Of a stretch of DNA of 13,916 bases, positions 6,595 through 13,916 are shown in pieces. The first letter of the stretch is position 1. Each line of letters starts with the position of its first letter. The DNA comes from Methanothermococcus okinawensis (GTDB lineage Archaea; AGJL01; Methanococci; Methanococcales; Methanococcaceae): positions 1 through 13,916 of the forward strand of contig DQVW01000093.1 of the NCBI GenBank assembly GCA_015661555.1, written 5' to 3'. A program made the position numbers and the translations under genes. The notes beneath the pieces are model-generated. The model did not search any database. It worked only from the letters and a program-made list of their open reading frames with translations, and had not been told where the DNA came from.

Positions 6595-7512
6595 TTAGCC
6601 CTTACCTACTACGTAGTTGTATATCTCATCTACACTCTCCCTAATACCGTATTTTTTAAAGTACCTGAGGAGATTCTCTATGTCTCTTTTAAGGTAGTAC
6701 TCCGTATCCATCTTGAACTCTCCAGGTAGAATGTCCAGCACAACCTTGTCCTCCCCCAACTTTATGGCCTGTGGAAAGTCGATTATTAAGAAGTCTCCCT
6801 CTTCATTTACCAGTATGTTAAATTCGCTAAGGTCCCCATGGATGTATCCAAGGTTGTACATCTTCTTTACCTCCTCTACAATATCCCAGAAAAAGCCCTT
6901 GATATCTATGTCCAACTTCCTTAGGTCTACCCTCTTCAACTCTATCCCGTCCCACTTACCCATGATAATGGCGTGCCTGTTCTGAGCTATAGGTTCAGGC
7001 ACCTTTACAAGGGGGTATAAGTCGTTTAACACCTGGAACTCCCTTTCGGCCGTTAACCTGGAGGCGTAGAGCCAACTTATATGTCTCTTATCTGCCAGGT
7101 ATGGTCTATACCTCTTACCCCTTGTGAAACATGTCCTTCCCAGTTTGTGAAACTTTAAAACAGCCTCCCTGTTGCTACTTAGAAGTACTGTAAATACATC
7201 TCCCTCCTTTCCCACTCCTAACTTGTTACCTATAGCCTTTATAAGATCCCTCTTTATAAATGCGTTCAAAGCCAGCCCGTCGTATCCCTTATGGGACAGC
7301 CTGTAACCGTAGGTACTCCTATTTACAAACTTATGCCTGTTAAGTACCTTCAACCTGTAAAGTACCTCGTTACTGTCAAACTTAGATCTTCTAACTATCT
7401 CATCTACAGGTACCCACTCATGGTTCCTCATGGCCAACTCAATTGTCCTTAGGACCTTCCAGTCCCTATCTGTCATCTGTTTAACAGATTCCACTAGCTC
7501 CAGCACACTCAC
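6595..7512 (-). CDS. rio2: RIO2 family atypical protein kinase/ATPase
   Basis: RIO2 acts late in 40S/30S subunit maturation, where its ATPase activity drives release from pre-small subunits. The 305-residue protein has the RIO2-specific winged-helix domain (about 1-90). The kinase domain follows, with nucleotide loop GVGKEGDVF (99-107), lysine K120 in VLKFHKLG, catalytic HGD at 225-227 with N232, and the metal-binding D245 in IIDFPQ. This matches archaeal RIO2 in length and order. The start codon is GTG, supported by a perfect GGTGAT at 7521-7526, eight bases upstream; the nearby ATG at 7520 is out of frame. It sits 24 bases after the NIL-ferredoxin gene and one base before the METTL5-like gene, in a run that looks like one operon. 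Confidence 0.96.
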   Translation of the reverse strand: MSVLELVESVKQMTDRDWKVLRTIELAMRNHEWVPVDEIVRRSKFDSNEVLYRLKVLNRHKFVNRSTYGYRLSHKGYDGLALNAFIKRDLIKAIGNKLGVGKEGDVFTVLLSSNREAVLKFHKLGRTCFTRGKRYRPYLADKRHISWLYASRLTAEREFQVLNDLYPLVKVPEPIAQNRHAIIMGKWDGIELKRVDLRKLDIDIKGFFWDIVEEVKKMYNLGYIHGDLSEFNILVNEEGDFLIIDFPQAIKLGEDKVVLDILPGEFKMDTEYYLKRDIENLLRYFKKYGIRESVDEIYNYVVGKG

Positions 7513-7536
7513 AACCTCATCACCTTCTTGGACTTT

Positions 7537-7935
7537 TTAAATCTCACATACCTCTATAGCCTTAAGGGGGCATATCTTGACACAGTTTTTACACCCTATA
7601 CACTCCTTCTCGTTAAACACTATGGTGAAATCCTCCTCCCTAGATATGGCGTTAACTGGGCAGTGTACTATACAGGCTCCACAGTCTATACATCTCTCCT
7701 TATTCTTCTCTATGGTCTTAGGAATATCCTCGTATTCCCCATACTTCTTTAACATGTTCAGGGCCTTCTCGATCTGCTCCTCACTCCCACTTAACTCCAG
7801 GATTAGGAAACTCTCCTGGGGTTTCATCTTTGCCACTAGGATATTTATCAAAACTTTGGTCTCCAGGATAACCTTGGCTATTATAGGTTTATCCCTGTAC
7901 TCCTCATGTACCCAGTAGTATATCCTCTTCTTCAT
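7537..7935 (-). CDS. NIL-domain ferredoxin, iron-sulfur partner of homocysteine synthesis
   Basis: This 132-residue protein has an N-terminal NIL domain (about 1-72), a ferredoxin-like fold of the kind found on methionine transporters, and a C-terminal 2[4Fe-4S] ferredoxin. The two motifs are at C82, C85, C88, C92 and C112, C115, C118, C122; an extra C130 is near the end. It corresponds to M. jannaschii MJ0099 and M. acetivorans MA1822. Genetic work in M. acetivorans showed that MA1821 and MA1822 are needed to make homocysteine from aspartate semialdehyde. The ferredoxin presumably supplies electrons, or helps move sulfur, for the neighbouring sulfurtransferase. The start has GGTGA at 7942-7946, and the gene follows that partner by only 14 bases. 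Confidence 0.92.
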   Translation of the reverse strand: MKKRIYYWVHEEYRDKPIIAKVILETKVLINILVAKMKPQESFLILELSGSEEQIEKALNMLKKYGEYEDIPKTIEKNKERCIDCGACIVHCPVNAISREEDFTIVFNEKECIGCKNCVKICPLKAIEVCEI

Positions 7936-7949
7936 AGATTTTCACCAGC

Positions 7950-9494
7950 TTAGAATTTCCTGTGTCCCAGTAATTTGGAGAGGTCCTCTGCAGTTACCAT
8001 TCCAACGACTCTTCCACTGCTGTCCACCACTGGCACTCCCGATATATCGTACCTACTCATCTTCCTAGCCACAACATCTATAGGCTCATCTAGGGTGGAG
8101 CTGATAACCTTCCTAGTCATTATCTCACAAATAGACTTTATATTCTGGGCTACAGCCCTTGCAATGTCCCAGGATGTTACTATTCCCAGTAGCTTCCCCT
8201 CCTCATCTACAATAGGCAGGTGGTTTATATTCTTCTCCGTAAGTATCCTGGCAGCCTCCTCTATGGATATATTTGGCCTCGCCACAATTGGTGGTCTACT
8301 TAGTATGTCCCTTACCAACTTGGCCTCTGCCTTCATAGGTTTACAGGAACCTCTTCCCAGGGGGGCAACTGGTTCCGAGAGTGTAAAATCGCCGTTGAGT
8401 ATCCATCTCTTAAGCTCCTCTGCAACCTCCCTGGATTTTTTATAACTTGAGACAGAGGCTGTCTTAACAGTTTTTTCCACCCATCTCTTCAACTCGTTGT
8501 CGTATATCTCAATGGTGACCTCCCCCTTCCTAAGCTCCTTGTAGTTAGTCTTCGCCACAACAGGTCTATCTCGCCTAGGTACTCCAAAGTCTAAGATAGG
8601 TACCTGGATATCCTCATCTCTTACAGCACAGGCCTTTGCAACCTCTTCGTTAAGTACTGGGATGGGAACCCCCACACCTACATAGAGGGTACATCCGTAG
8701 TTGGGCATGGTACCTGCCCTGAGGAACTTGGTACTCATGGTCTTCAAATCTCCCTTTACCATCAAGGTTCCAAAGGCCTTCTCTGGGTTGTGCTGGGTAC
8801 CCTCCCCTATAATATATCCAATACCTCCACCTAGGAATATCTTAGTGCCTATACCTATGGTATTGTAGGTTTTCCTCTCCCTGTTGTAGTCGTTTTGGAG
8901 GGGATTTAACTGCCCTGCTCCCGAGTAGTTTATATTGGAGTACTCTGGAAGTAGTGTACCCATATAGGTGTAGATCTTTTCCTCCCTACTGTTGGTTGCT
9001 GCTGGATAGGTTTGATAGGAGTTTCTTGGGTTTACCATTATGGCCTGGTTTAGATCCTCTAGGGTTATAGTTGTGGATACCCGCTTCCTTGGATAGCAGT
9101 CAGTGGTATACCCCTCTGCAACAAGTCTCACCTCCTTCCCTGCAACAAGGTCCTCTATAACATGGGCTCCACCGTAGTTGATGTCTATGTCGTCGTCAGA
9201 GTTTGGCTGTGCAGCACCTAGATAGGCGTCAACTGCCGCCAATCCAGAGTAGGCTTCCACCCCGTTGAGATAGGTCCTCATCATCTTTATTGGAGGGTCT
9301 GAATGGCCAAAGTTTAAAAATACCCCACTGGAACACATGGCCCCAAAGGTACCTGTTGTAACAACATCTACCTCCTTTGCAGCACCTTTAGGTCCCATCT
9401 CCTCTACAATTTCTATCATCTCCTCTGCCGTCACTACCACTGCATCCCCTTTTTTTATCTTCTCGTTGATCTCCCTGATAGTTTTCATGACCAT
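7950..9494 (-). CDS. L-aspartate semialdehyde sulfurtransferase (DUF39/HcyBio) with CBS pair
   Basis: The 514-residue protein combines a DUF39/COG1900 homocysteine biosynthesis domain (about 1-385) with a C-terminal CBS pair (about the last 125 residues), as in M. jannaschii MJ0100. The reaction turns aspartate semialdehyde and a sulfide source into homocysteine, the precursor of methionine and SAM. Two cysteines, C54 (GAMCSSGVF) and C133 (TTDCYPRK), match the two conserved cysteines reported as important in MA1821. The CBS pair of MJ0100 is known to bind SAM and methylthioadenosine with a conformational change, so feedback control by pathway products is plausible. Two in-frame ATGs are possible, 9494 and 9488. 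The second (MKTIREINEK) has GGGATGGT before it and may be the true start. Confidence 0.92.
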   Translation of the reverse strand: MVMKTIREINEKIKKGDAVVVTAEEMIEIVEEMGPKGAAKEVDVVTTGTFGAMCSSGVFLNFGHSDPPIKMMRTYLNGVEAYSGLAAVDAYLGAAQPNSDDDIDINYGGAHVIEDLVAGKEVRLVAEGYTTDCYPRKRVSTTITLEDLNQAIMVNPRNSYQTYPAATNSREEKIYTYMGTLLPEYSNINYSGAGQLNPLQNDYNRERKTYNTIGIGTKIFLGGGIGYIIGEGTQHNPEKAFGTLMVKGDLKTMSTKFLRAGTMPNYGCTLYVGVGVPIPVLNEEVAKACAVRDEDIQVPILDFGVPRRDRPVVAKTNYKELRKGEVTIEIYDNELKRWVEKTVKTASVSSYKKSREVAEELKRWILNGDFTLSEPVAPLGRGSCKPMKAEAKLVRDILSRPPIVARPNISIEEAARILTEKNINHLPIVDEEGKLLGIVTSWDIARAVAQNIKSICEIMTRKVISSTLDEPIDVVARKMSRYDISGVPVVDSSGRVVGMVTAEDLSKLLGHRKF

Positions 9495-9568
9495 CCCTAT
9501 GGTAGAATATTTAAGTGCAAAGATAGATAATACCCCTTATACTTAATATAAAATTAACGATAAAGGGG
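9495..9568. promoter_or_regulatory. Divergent promoter region, homocysteine and MEMO/hemB/trp operons
   Basis: This 74-base AT-rich spacer separates two divergent gene runs. On the - strand, TTTTATATTAAG (9542-9553) is a good TATA box giving a leader of about 25 bases for the sulfurtransferase gene. On the + strand, TATTTAAG (9508-9515) is positioned for the MEMO gene; the stronger-looking TTAATATAA at 9543-9551 would put the + start almost on the ATG. Both flanking genes begin with the same odd layout: a G-run, ATG, three bases, then a second in-frame ATG. Confidence 0.45.
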
Positions 9569-10429
9569 ATGAAAATGACGGTGAGATACCCAGCAGTTGC
9601 AGGTATGTTCTATCCCTCAGATCCACATGAGCTTATAGAGACTATAGAGTACTGCTACCTCCATGAATTAGGTCCTGGCTCTCTTCCAACAGGGGGGATT
9701 TTTAGGAAACCTGTAGGTCTTGTATGTCCCCATGCAGGTTATATGTACTCTGGACCTGTTGCAGCCCACTCCTACAAGGCACTATCTTCCAGGGTAGATG
9801 GAGAAGTTACAGCTGTAATCCTGGGACCTAACCATACAGGGTTGGGCTCAGGGGTTTCCACTATGAAGGGTATATGGAGGACACCTCTGGGAGATATGGA
9901 GACAGATGATCTCTTTGTAGATAGATTATGGAGGGAGTGTGATCTTATAGATCTAGATGAAACTGCCCATCTAAGGGAGCACTCCATCGAGGTTCAACTT
10001 CCCTTCCTACAGCATCTGAGTATGTTGCACCCTGTAAATTTCAAGTTGGTACCCATATGTATGATGATGCAGGACTATGAAACCGCCATAGAGGTTGGAC
10101 ATGCCATAGCAGAGGTGGCTAAGGATTTGGACAGGAGAGTTGTAGTTGTGGCATCTACAGATTTCACCCACTATGAACCTCAGGATATTGCGGCAAAGAA
10201 GGACGCCCTGGCAATAAGGGCCATATTGGACATGGATGAGAGGGAGCTTTACATCACCGTGGTAAACAACAACATAACTATGTGTGGCTATGGGCCTACA
10301 ATGGCCATGATAAGGGCCATGAAGGAACTTGGTGCAAGGGATGCTAAATTACTGGCCTACTCCACCTCTGGAGATATTACCAAGGATTACTCCTCTGTTG
10401 TAGGGTACGCCTCCCTGATAGTGGAGTAA
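9569..10429 (+). CDS. MEMO1 family protein
   Basis: This 286-residue protein of the MEMO family is related to class III nonheme dioxygenases. The putative metal site is visible: H55 in CPHAGYMYSG, H89 in GPNHTG, and C239 in MCGYGP, equivalent to the residues that bind metal in human MEMO1. Other family blocks are EHSIEVQLPF (137-146) and STDFTHYE (196-203). Full-length archaeal orthologs have this size. The molecular function in archaea is unknown; the human protein has been linked to iron or copper redox chemistry. The family often occurs with AMMECR1 and a radical SAM enzyme, neither of which is here. Start may be the ATG at 9569 or the one at 9575, which has GGGGATG upstream. It is 16 bases before hemB, so it probably leads the operon. 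Confidence 0.93.
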   Translation: MKMTVRYPAVAGMFYPSDPHELIETIEYCYLHELGPGSLPTGGIFRKPVGLVCPHAGYMYSGPVAAHSYKALSSRVDGEVTAVILGPNHTGLGSGVSTMKGIWRTPLGDMETDDLFVDRLWRECDLIDLDETAHLREHSIEVQLPFLQHLSMLHPVNFKLVPICMMMQDYETAIEVGHAIAEVAKDLDRRVVVVASTDFTHYEPQDIAAKKDALAIRAILDMDERELYITVVNNNITMCGYGPTMAMIRAMKELGARDAKLLAYSTSGDITKDYSSVVGYASLIVE

Positions 10430-10445
10430 TAGAAGGGGAGAGAGT

Positions 10446-11423
10446 ATGCTGATCAGACCTAGGAGACTTAGAAAAAACGAGAGGATAAGGGAGTTAGTTA
10501 GGGAGACCACTTTAACTAAGAAGGATCTTATAATGCCCCTCTTTGTAGATGAGAGGATAGAGAGGGGGAAGAGGGAGATACCCTCAATGCCTAACCAGTT
10601 CAGGTTCAGTGTGGAGTCTGCCATCGAGGAGTGTAAGGAGATTGCAGACCTTGGTATCCCCGGTGTTATACTCTTTGGCATACCTAAGAAAAAGGATGAG
10701 TTCGGATCCTCCGCCTACAACAAAGATGGGGTAATTCAAAGGACTATAAGGGGTATAAAGGAGGAACTGGGAGATGAAATCCTGGTTATAGCAGACACCT
10801 GTCTATGTGGATATACAACCCATGGACACTGTGGTATACTAAGGGATAACAAGGTCCTAAACGATGAAACCCTCAAGATCCTCTCTAAGATAGCACTGTC
10901 CTATGCGGAAAGTGGAGCAGATGTTGTTGCACCCTCTGATATGATGGATGGGAGGGTTAGGGCTATAAGGGAAACCCTGGAGGAGAACAACTACAGCGAT
11001 GTATGTATTATGAGTTATGCAGTAAAGTACGCCTCGGCATTCTATGGGCCCTTTAGGGATGCTGCGGAAAGTGCTCCTAGATACGGTTTAAAAGATAGAA
11101 AAACCTATCAGATGGATCCTGGGAACTGGAGAGAGGCTCTAAGGGAGATAGAGTTGGATATAGAGGAAGGGGCTGATATGATACTGATAAAACCTGGGCT
11201 GCCCTATCTAGATATTCTAAGATTGGCCAGGGATAACTTCAAGGTGCCTATTGGGAGTTACTGTGTAAGTGGGGAGTACGCCATGGTGGAGGCTGCTGCC
11301 CAGAGGGGATGGATAGATAGAAAAGAGGCTATAATGGAGATACTCCTCTCTATAAAAAGGGCTGGGGCAGACTTTATAGTAACCTACTGGGCTAAGGAGA
11401 TCTGTGAGTACCTCAACTACTAA
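10446..11423 (+). CDS. hemB: Porphobilinogen synthase (delta-aminolevulinic acid dehydratase)
   Basis: The enzyme condenses two 5-aminolevulinate molecules to porphobilinogen. In a methanogen this feeds coenzyme F430, siroheme and cobamides. The 325 residues include the zinc-binding cysteines C119, C121 and C129 in DTCLCGYTTHGHCG, so this is the zinc-dependent type. The two Schiff-base lysines are K194 (YAVKYAS) and K249 (LIKPGLPY), and APSDMMDGRV (162-171) is also conserved. The ribosome site is AAGGGGAG in the 16-base gap after the MEMO gene. The trpC ribosome site begins at the base right after its stop codon. Linkage to trp genes has no obvious metabolic reason, since archaeal tetrapyrrole and tryptophan synthesis share no intermediate. 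Confidence 0.97.
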   Translation: MLIRPRRLRKNERIRELVRETTLTKKDLIMPLFVDERIERGKREIPSMPNQFRFSVESAIEECKEIADLGIPGVILFGIPKKKDEFGSSAYNKDGVIQRTIRGIKEELGDEILVIADTCLCGYTTHGHCGILRDNKVLNDETLKILSKIALSYAESGADVVAPSDMMDGRVRAIRETLEENNYSDVCIMSYAVKYASAFYGPFRDAAESAPRYGLKDRKTYQMDPGNWREALREIELDIEEGADMILIKPGLPYLDILRLARDNFKVPIGSYCVSGEYAMVEAAAQRGWIDRKEAIMEILLSIKRAGADFIVTYWAKEICEYLNY

Positions 11424-11432
11424 GGTGATCTT

Positions 11433-12125
11433 ATGTACAGGATGGCAAGGTCCATATTGGGGAGGAAAAGGGAGGGTAAAAATCCCATTATTGCGGAGAT
11501 AAAAGTGTTTTCCCCTAAGTATGGTGACCTCCTTAGAGGTAGGGAGGAGATGGACATCCTTAGGATATACGAGGAGGCTGGAGTTGCAGGTATATCCTAT
11601 ATCACAGATAGAAGGTACTTCAAGGGGGACTTTAAAGTTTTTAAAAAGATATGTGCATCTACAGAACTCCCAGTCTTGAGAAAGGACTTTATTACCACAA
11701 AGGAGGAGATAGAGAGAACTGCAGAGGCGGGGGGAGGTGCAATCCTACTTATAGGGAGGTTACTAAGGGAGAGAACTGGGGAGTTCGTCGACTACGCCCT
11801 GGAACATGGGTTAGATACCTTAGTTGAGGTTCACAGTATAGAGGAGATGGAGATAGCCAGGGAGACTAACACCACCATGATAGGAATAAACAACAGGGAC
11901 ATCTCCAAGTTGGAACGTGATGACGGTAACGTATCCCTTACAGTGAAGTTGTCTAGATACCTTCCAAAGGGTGTGGTCTCTGTCAGTGAAAGTGGCATCT
12001 CAACTTTGGAGGACCTAAAGGTAGCCCTAAGATACACCGATGCAGCCCTTATAGGTACCAGTTTTATGAAAGCTGAAGATACTTTGAATTTTGTTAAAAG
12101 TTTTGTGGAGGCCAGGTTATGCTAG
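11433..12125 (+). CDS. trpC: Indole-3-glycerol phosphate synthase
   Basis: TrpC closes the indole ring in tryptophan synthesis, converting CdRP to indole-3-glycerol phosphate. The 230-residue TIM barrel keeps the catalytic set: E22 and K24 in AEIK, K84 in LRKDF, E132 in VEVH, N153 in GINNRD, and E186-S187 in VSESGI. It is shorter than bacterial TrpC because the N-terminal helix region is trimmed. The loop after the first strand reads KVFSPKYGDL, where most TrpC have KxxSPSKGxI, so the lysine before the glycine is replaced by tyrosine and a lysine precedes it. A perfect GGTGATC ribosome site (11424-11430) lies between the hemB stop and the ATG. Its end overlaps trpD by seven bases. Confidence 0.96.
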   Translation: MYRMARSILGRKREGKNPIIAEIKVFSPKYGDLLRGREEMDILRIYEEAGVAGISYITDRRYFKGDFKVFKKICASTELPVLRKDFITTKEEIERTAEAGGGAILLIGRLLRERTGEFVDYALEHGLDTLVEVHSIEEMEIARETNTTMIGINNRDISKLERDDGNVSLTVKLSRYLPKGVVSVSESGISTLEDLKVALRYTDAALIGTSFMKAEDTLNFVKSFVEARLC

Positions 12126-13102
12126 ATAAGATAGTGGAGGGTTACAACCTCACCTTTGAGGAGGCCTACAACCTCTTTAATCAGCTACTTGAGGAGAGTG
12201 AGGTTAGGATAGGTGCCTACCTTACAGCACTTCAGACTAAGGGAGTTACACCCCAGGAGATTGCAGGTTTTGCAAAGGCTATGAGGGACAGGGCTATCAA
12301 GGTAGATCTTGGTAGAGGTTTACTGGATACCTGTGGAACTGGGGGAGATAGAGCCTCCACTATAAATGTAAGTACAGCTGTGTCCATAATACTCTCCACA
12401 TTTACGAAGGTTGCAAAACATGGAAATGTGTCAATTACCTCTAAGAGTGGTTCTGCAGATGTATTAAGAGCTCTAGGTGTTGAGATAGACATTCCACCAG
12501 AGGATGCCCGGAGGATGATAGAGGAGACAAACTACGTCTTCCTCTTCGCCCCAAGGTATCATCCAGTCCTGAGGAAGATCATGCCTGTTAGAAAGGAGTT
12601 AGGTATAAGAACCATCTTCAACATCCTAGGCCCTTTGGCAAACCCTGCAGAACCTGAATATCAGGTGGTAGGAGTTAACACCCCAGATCTTGTGGAGAAG
12701 GTTGCAGAGGCCTTGAAGTTACTTGGGGTTAAGAAAGCCCTTGTAGTCCATGGGGATGGGCTAGATGAGTTGAATCCAAGGGGACCCTCAAAGGTATGTG
12801 AGGTTAAGGGTAAAAAGATGGAGATGTACACCCTATATCCCGAAGACTTTGGGCTGGAGAGAAGTAGAATAGTACCATGTAGTAGTCCTGCGGAGAGTGC
12901 AGAGAGGATACTTAAGGTATTCTCTGGTGAAGTAAATGAGGATAGGAACTTTATAGTGTTAAATGCCTCTGCAGCCCTCTATATCTCTGGGATTGCATCA
13001 GATTATCCAGAGGCTGTAGAGATGATAAACAATGCAATAGATAGTGGAAAGGTGTTGGAGAAGTTAGAGGAGATAAGGAGATTCTCAGAAGAATTAAAAT
13101 AA
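12119..13102 (+). CDS. trpD: Anthranilate phosphoribosyltransferase
   Basis: TrpD transfers the phosphoribosyl group of PRPP to anthranilate, the second committed step of tryptophan synthesis. The 327-residue protein has the PRPP-binding loop CGTGGD (72-77), NVST (83-86), KHGN (100-103), GSAD (111-114), the anthranilate-site PVRKELGIRT block (156-165) and HGDGLDE (211-217). The residue after the PRPP loop is arginine (GDRAST) where many homologs have glycine. The ATG lies within the end of trpC, seven bases overlapping, with GTGGAGG (12105-12111) as ribosome site, so translation is probably coupled. The other trp genes (trpE, trpG, trpF, trpB, trpA) are not in the window. Confidence 0.97.
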   Translation: MLDKIVEGYNLTFEEAYNLFNQLLEESEVRIGAYLTALQTKGVTPQEIAGFAKAMRDRAIKVDLGRGLLDTCGTGGDRASTINVSTAVSIILSTFTKVAKHGNVSITSKSGSADVLRALGVEIDIPPEDARRMIEETNYVFLFAPRYHPVLRKIMPVRKELGIRTIFNILGPLANPAEPEYQVVGVNTPDLVEKVAEALKLLGVKKALVVHGDGLDELNPRGPSKVCEVKGKKMEMYTLYPEDFGLERSRIVPCSSPAESAERILKVFSGEVNEDRNFIVLNASAALYISGIASDYPEAVEMINNAIDSGKVLEKLEEIRRFSEELK

Positions 13103-13109
13103 TGATAAT

Positions 13110-13883
13110 ATGTATCCTGAGTTAAGGGACCTTCTATTAAAAGTTTCCAGGGAACACTTGGAGAACCTCTACAGTAGAGGGGTGCTAAAACCTGAGATCT
13201 ACAATAAGTTAAGTCTACTTCTATCACTTAGTAGGGATTTTGACAGTTTTCTAAAGTATATCCTTGAGGAGGGGAAGGGGAAAAGGGAGAGGGCTGTTGT
13301 AGCATTTAGCGGAGGTGTGGACAGCACAGCATCTGCACTGATCTCTAGAAGGATCTTCGATATAGTAGGGGTTACTATCTACTCACCAGATATTATGGAG
13401 GAAGAAGATAGGAGAAGGATATCCCACCTTGTGAAGAATTTGGGAATACCCCACAGGTTTATAGAGATAGATTTTGAGGATATTAAATTGGCTACCTTGG
13501 AGGGGAGGTATCATCCCTGTGGTAGATGTCATAAGAGGATAGAAGAGAGTGTTATGAGATACGCCAGGGAGGAGGGCATTGAATATGTGATATTTGGGGA
13601 TATGTTATCCAGTGGTTATCTCTCTGTTGTAAAGGAGGGGAATATAGTTAGAATAAACATACCCTCCTTCCTCTCCCTAACTAAGAATCAATGTAGAGAG
13701 ATACTGAAAAGTGTAGGTATTGAGATAAAACAGAGATATGGCTGTCCCCTCTTAAGGACTGCCCACAGGTATGAGAGAAATAAGAAGTTTACTATCCAGA
13801 GGATACTGAGGGAAGTTAGGGCTCAGGTTGTGGATAGTGAGGAAGGGTTGAGAAATATTATGGAGCTATTTTATAGGCAGTAA
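13110..13883 (+). CDS. PP-loop ATPase, probable sulfur-transfer or tRNA-thiolation family
   Basis: This 257-residue protein carries the PP-loop SGGVDST (67-73) that adenylates a substrate, preceded by a 60-residue helical N-terminal region. Three cysteines stand out: C137 and C140 in HPCGRCHK, and C212 in RYGCPLLR. CxxC plus a distal cysteine is the arrangement that binds a [4Fe-4S] cluster in TtuA/NcsA-type thiolases and in cluster-containing LarE sulfur insertases. I infer a sulfur-transfer role by analogy. The exact family (COG1365- or LarE-like) is not certain, and no substrate can be named. C195 is a fourth cysteine. The gene follows trpD by seven bases, without a strong ribosome site (only TGAT before the ATG), so expression probably depends on read-through from trpD. 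Confidence 0.85.
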   Translation: MYPELRDLLLKVSREHLENLYSRGVLKPEIYNKLSLLLSLSRDFDSFLKYILEEGKGKRERAVVAFSGGVDSTASALISRRIFDIVGVTIYSPDIMEEEDRRRISHLVKNLGIPHRFIEIDFEDIKLATLEGRYHPCGRCHKRIEESVMRYAREEGIEYVIFGDMLSSGYLSVVKEGNIVRINIPSFLSLTKNQCREILKSVGIEIKQRYGCPLLRTAHRYERNKKFTIQRILREVRAQVVDSEEGLRNIMELFYRQ

Positions 13884-13916
13884 CATTAACTTCCCCTGTG
13901 CCTGATATTGGGGTAC

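Noticed and set aside
7975..8445. Open frame of 156 codons on the + strand
   Set aside because: It is antisense to the CBS region of the sulfurtransferase gene, and its hydrophobic, serine-rich composition is that of a reverse-strand shadow.
13884..13916. Terminator or further gene at the right edge
   Set aside because: Only 33 bases remain; no T-run, hairpin or coding start is convincing.

Overview
The window looks like a chromosomal segment of a thermophilic, hydrogen-using methanogen of the order Methanococcales. Several gene families point this way: a SelA-like PLP enzyme of the MJ0158 family next to a DUF2098 protein, an archaeal RecJ-like DHH nuclease, RIO2 kinase, a METTL5-type rRNA methylase, a polyferredoxin, and the two-subunit MJ0099/MJ0100 type homocysteine-forming sulfurtransferase. 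TATA-box promoters, GGTGA-type Shine-Dalgarno sequences and heavy AGA/AGG arginine use agree. By eye, G+C is higher than in the best-known Methanocaldococcus and Methanococcus species, so a higher-GC genus such as Methanofervidicoccus is possible, but the species cannot be fixed from the sequence alone.

Layout. Bases 1-162 hold no gene. They contain inverted repeats that may belong to an RNA or to a transcript end from outside the window, then a TATA box. A two-gene + operon follows (DUF2098 protein, SelA-like PLP enzyme, 163-1539). It converges on and overlaps argH on the - strand (1525-2979). argH and a RecJ-like nuclease gene (3054-4475) diverge from a short shared promoter region. The nuclease gene converges on a - strand pair (4472-5875): a six-cluster polyferredoxin and a CBS-pair protein with an unrecognised C-terminal region, the latter starting right after the polyferredoxin stop codon. 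Upstream of the pair is a TATA box and a compact palindrome that could be an operator.

Further right is a tight four-gene - strand run (5928-9494): the homocysteine-forming sulfurtransferase with a C-terminal CBS pair, its NIL-ferredoxin partner, RIO2, and the METTL5-like methylase. It joins sulfur amino acid (hence SAM) synthesis to small-subunit ribosome maturation and SAM-dependent rRNA methylation. A divergent promoter region (9495-9568) separates it from a + strand run (9569-13883): a MEMO family protein, hemB, trpC, trpD and a PP-loop ATPase with three well-placed cysteines.

Most of the window is housekeeping metabolism with near-gapless packing. I see no mobile element, CRISPR array, tRNA or rRNA. 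The parts least explained by known biology are the DUF2098/SelA-like pair, the polyferredoxin/CBS pair with its palindrome, and the PP-loop protein behind trpD.
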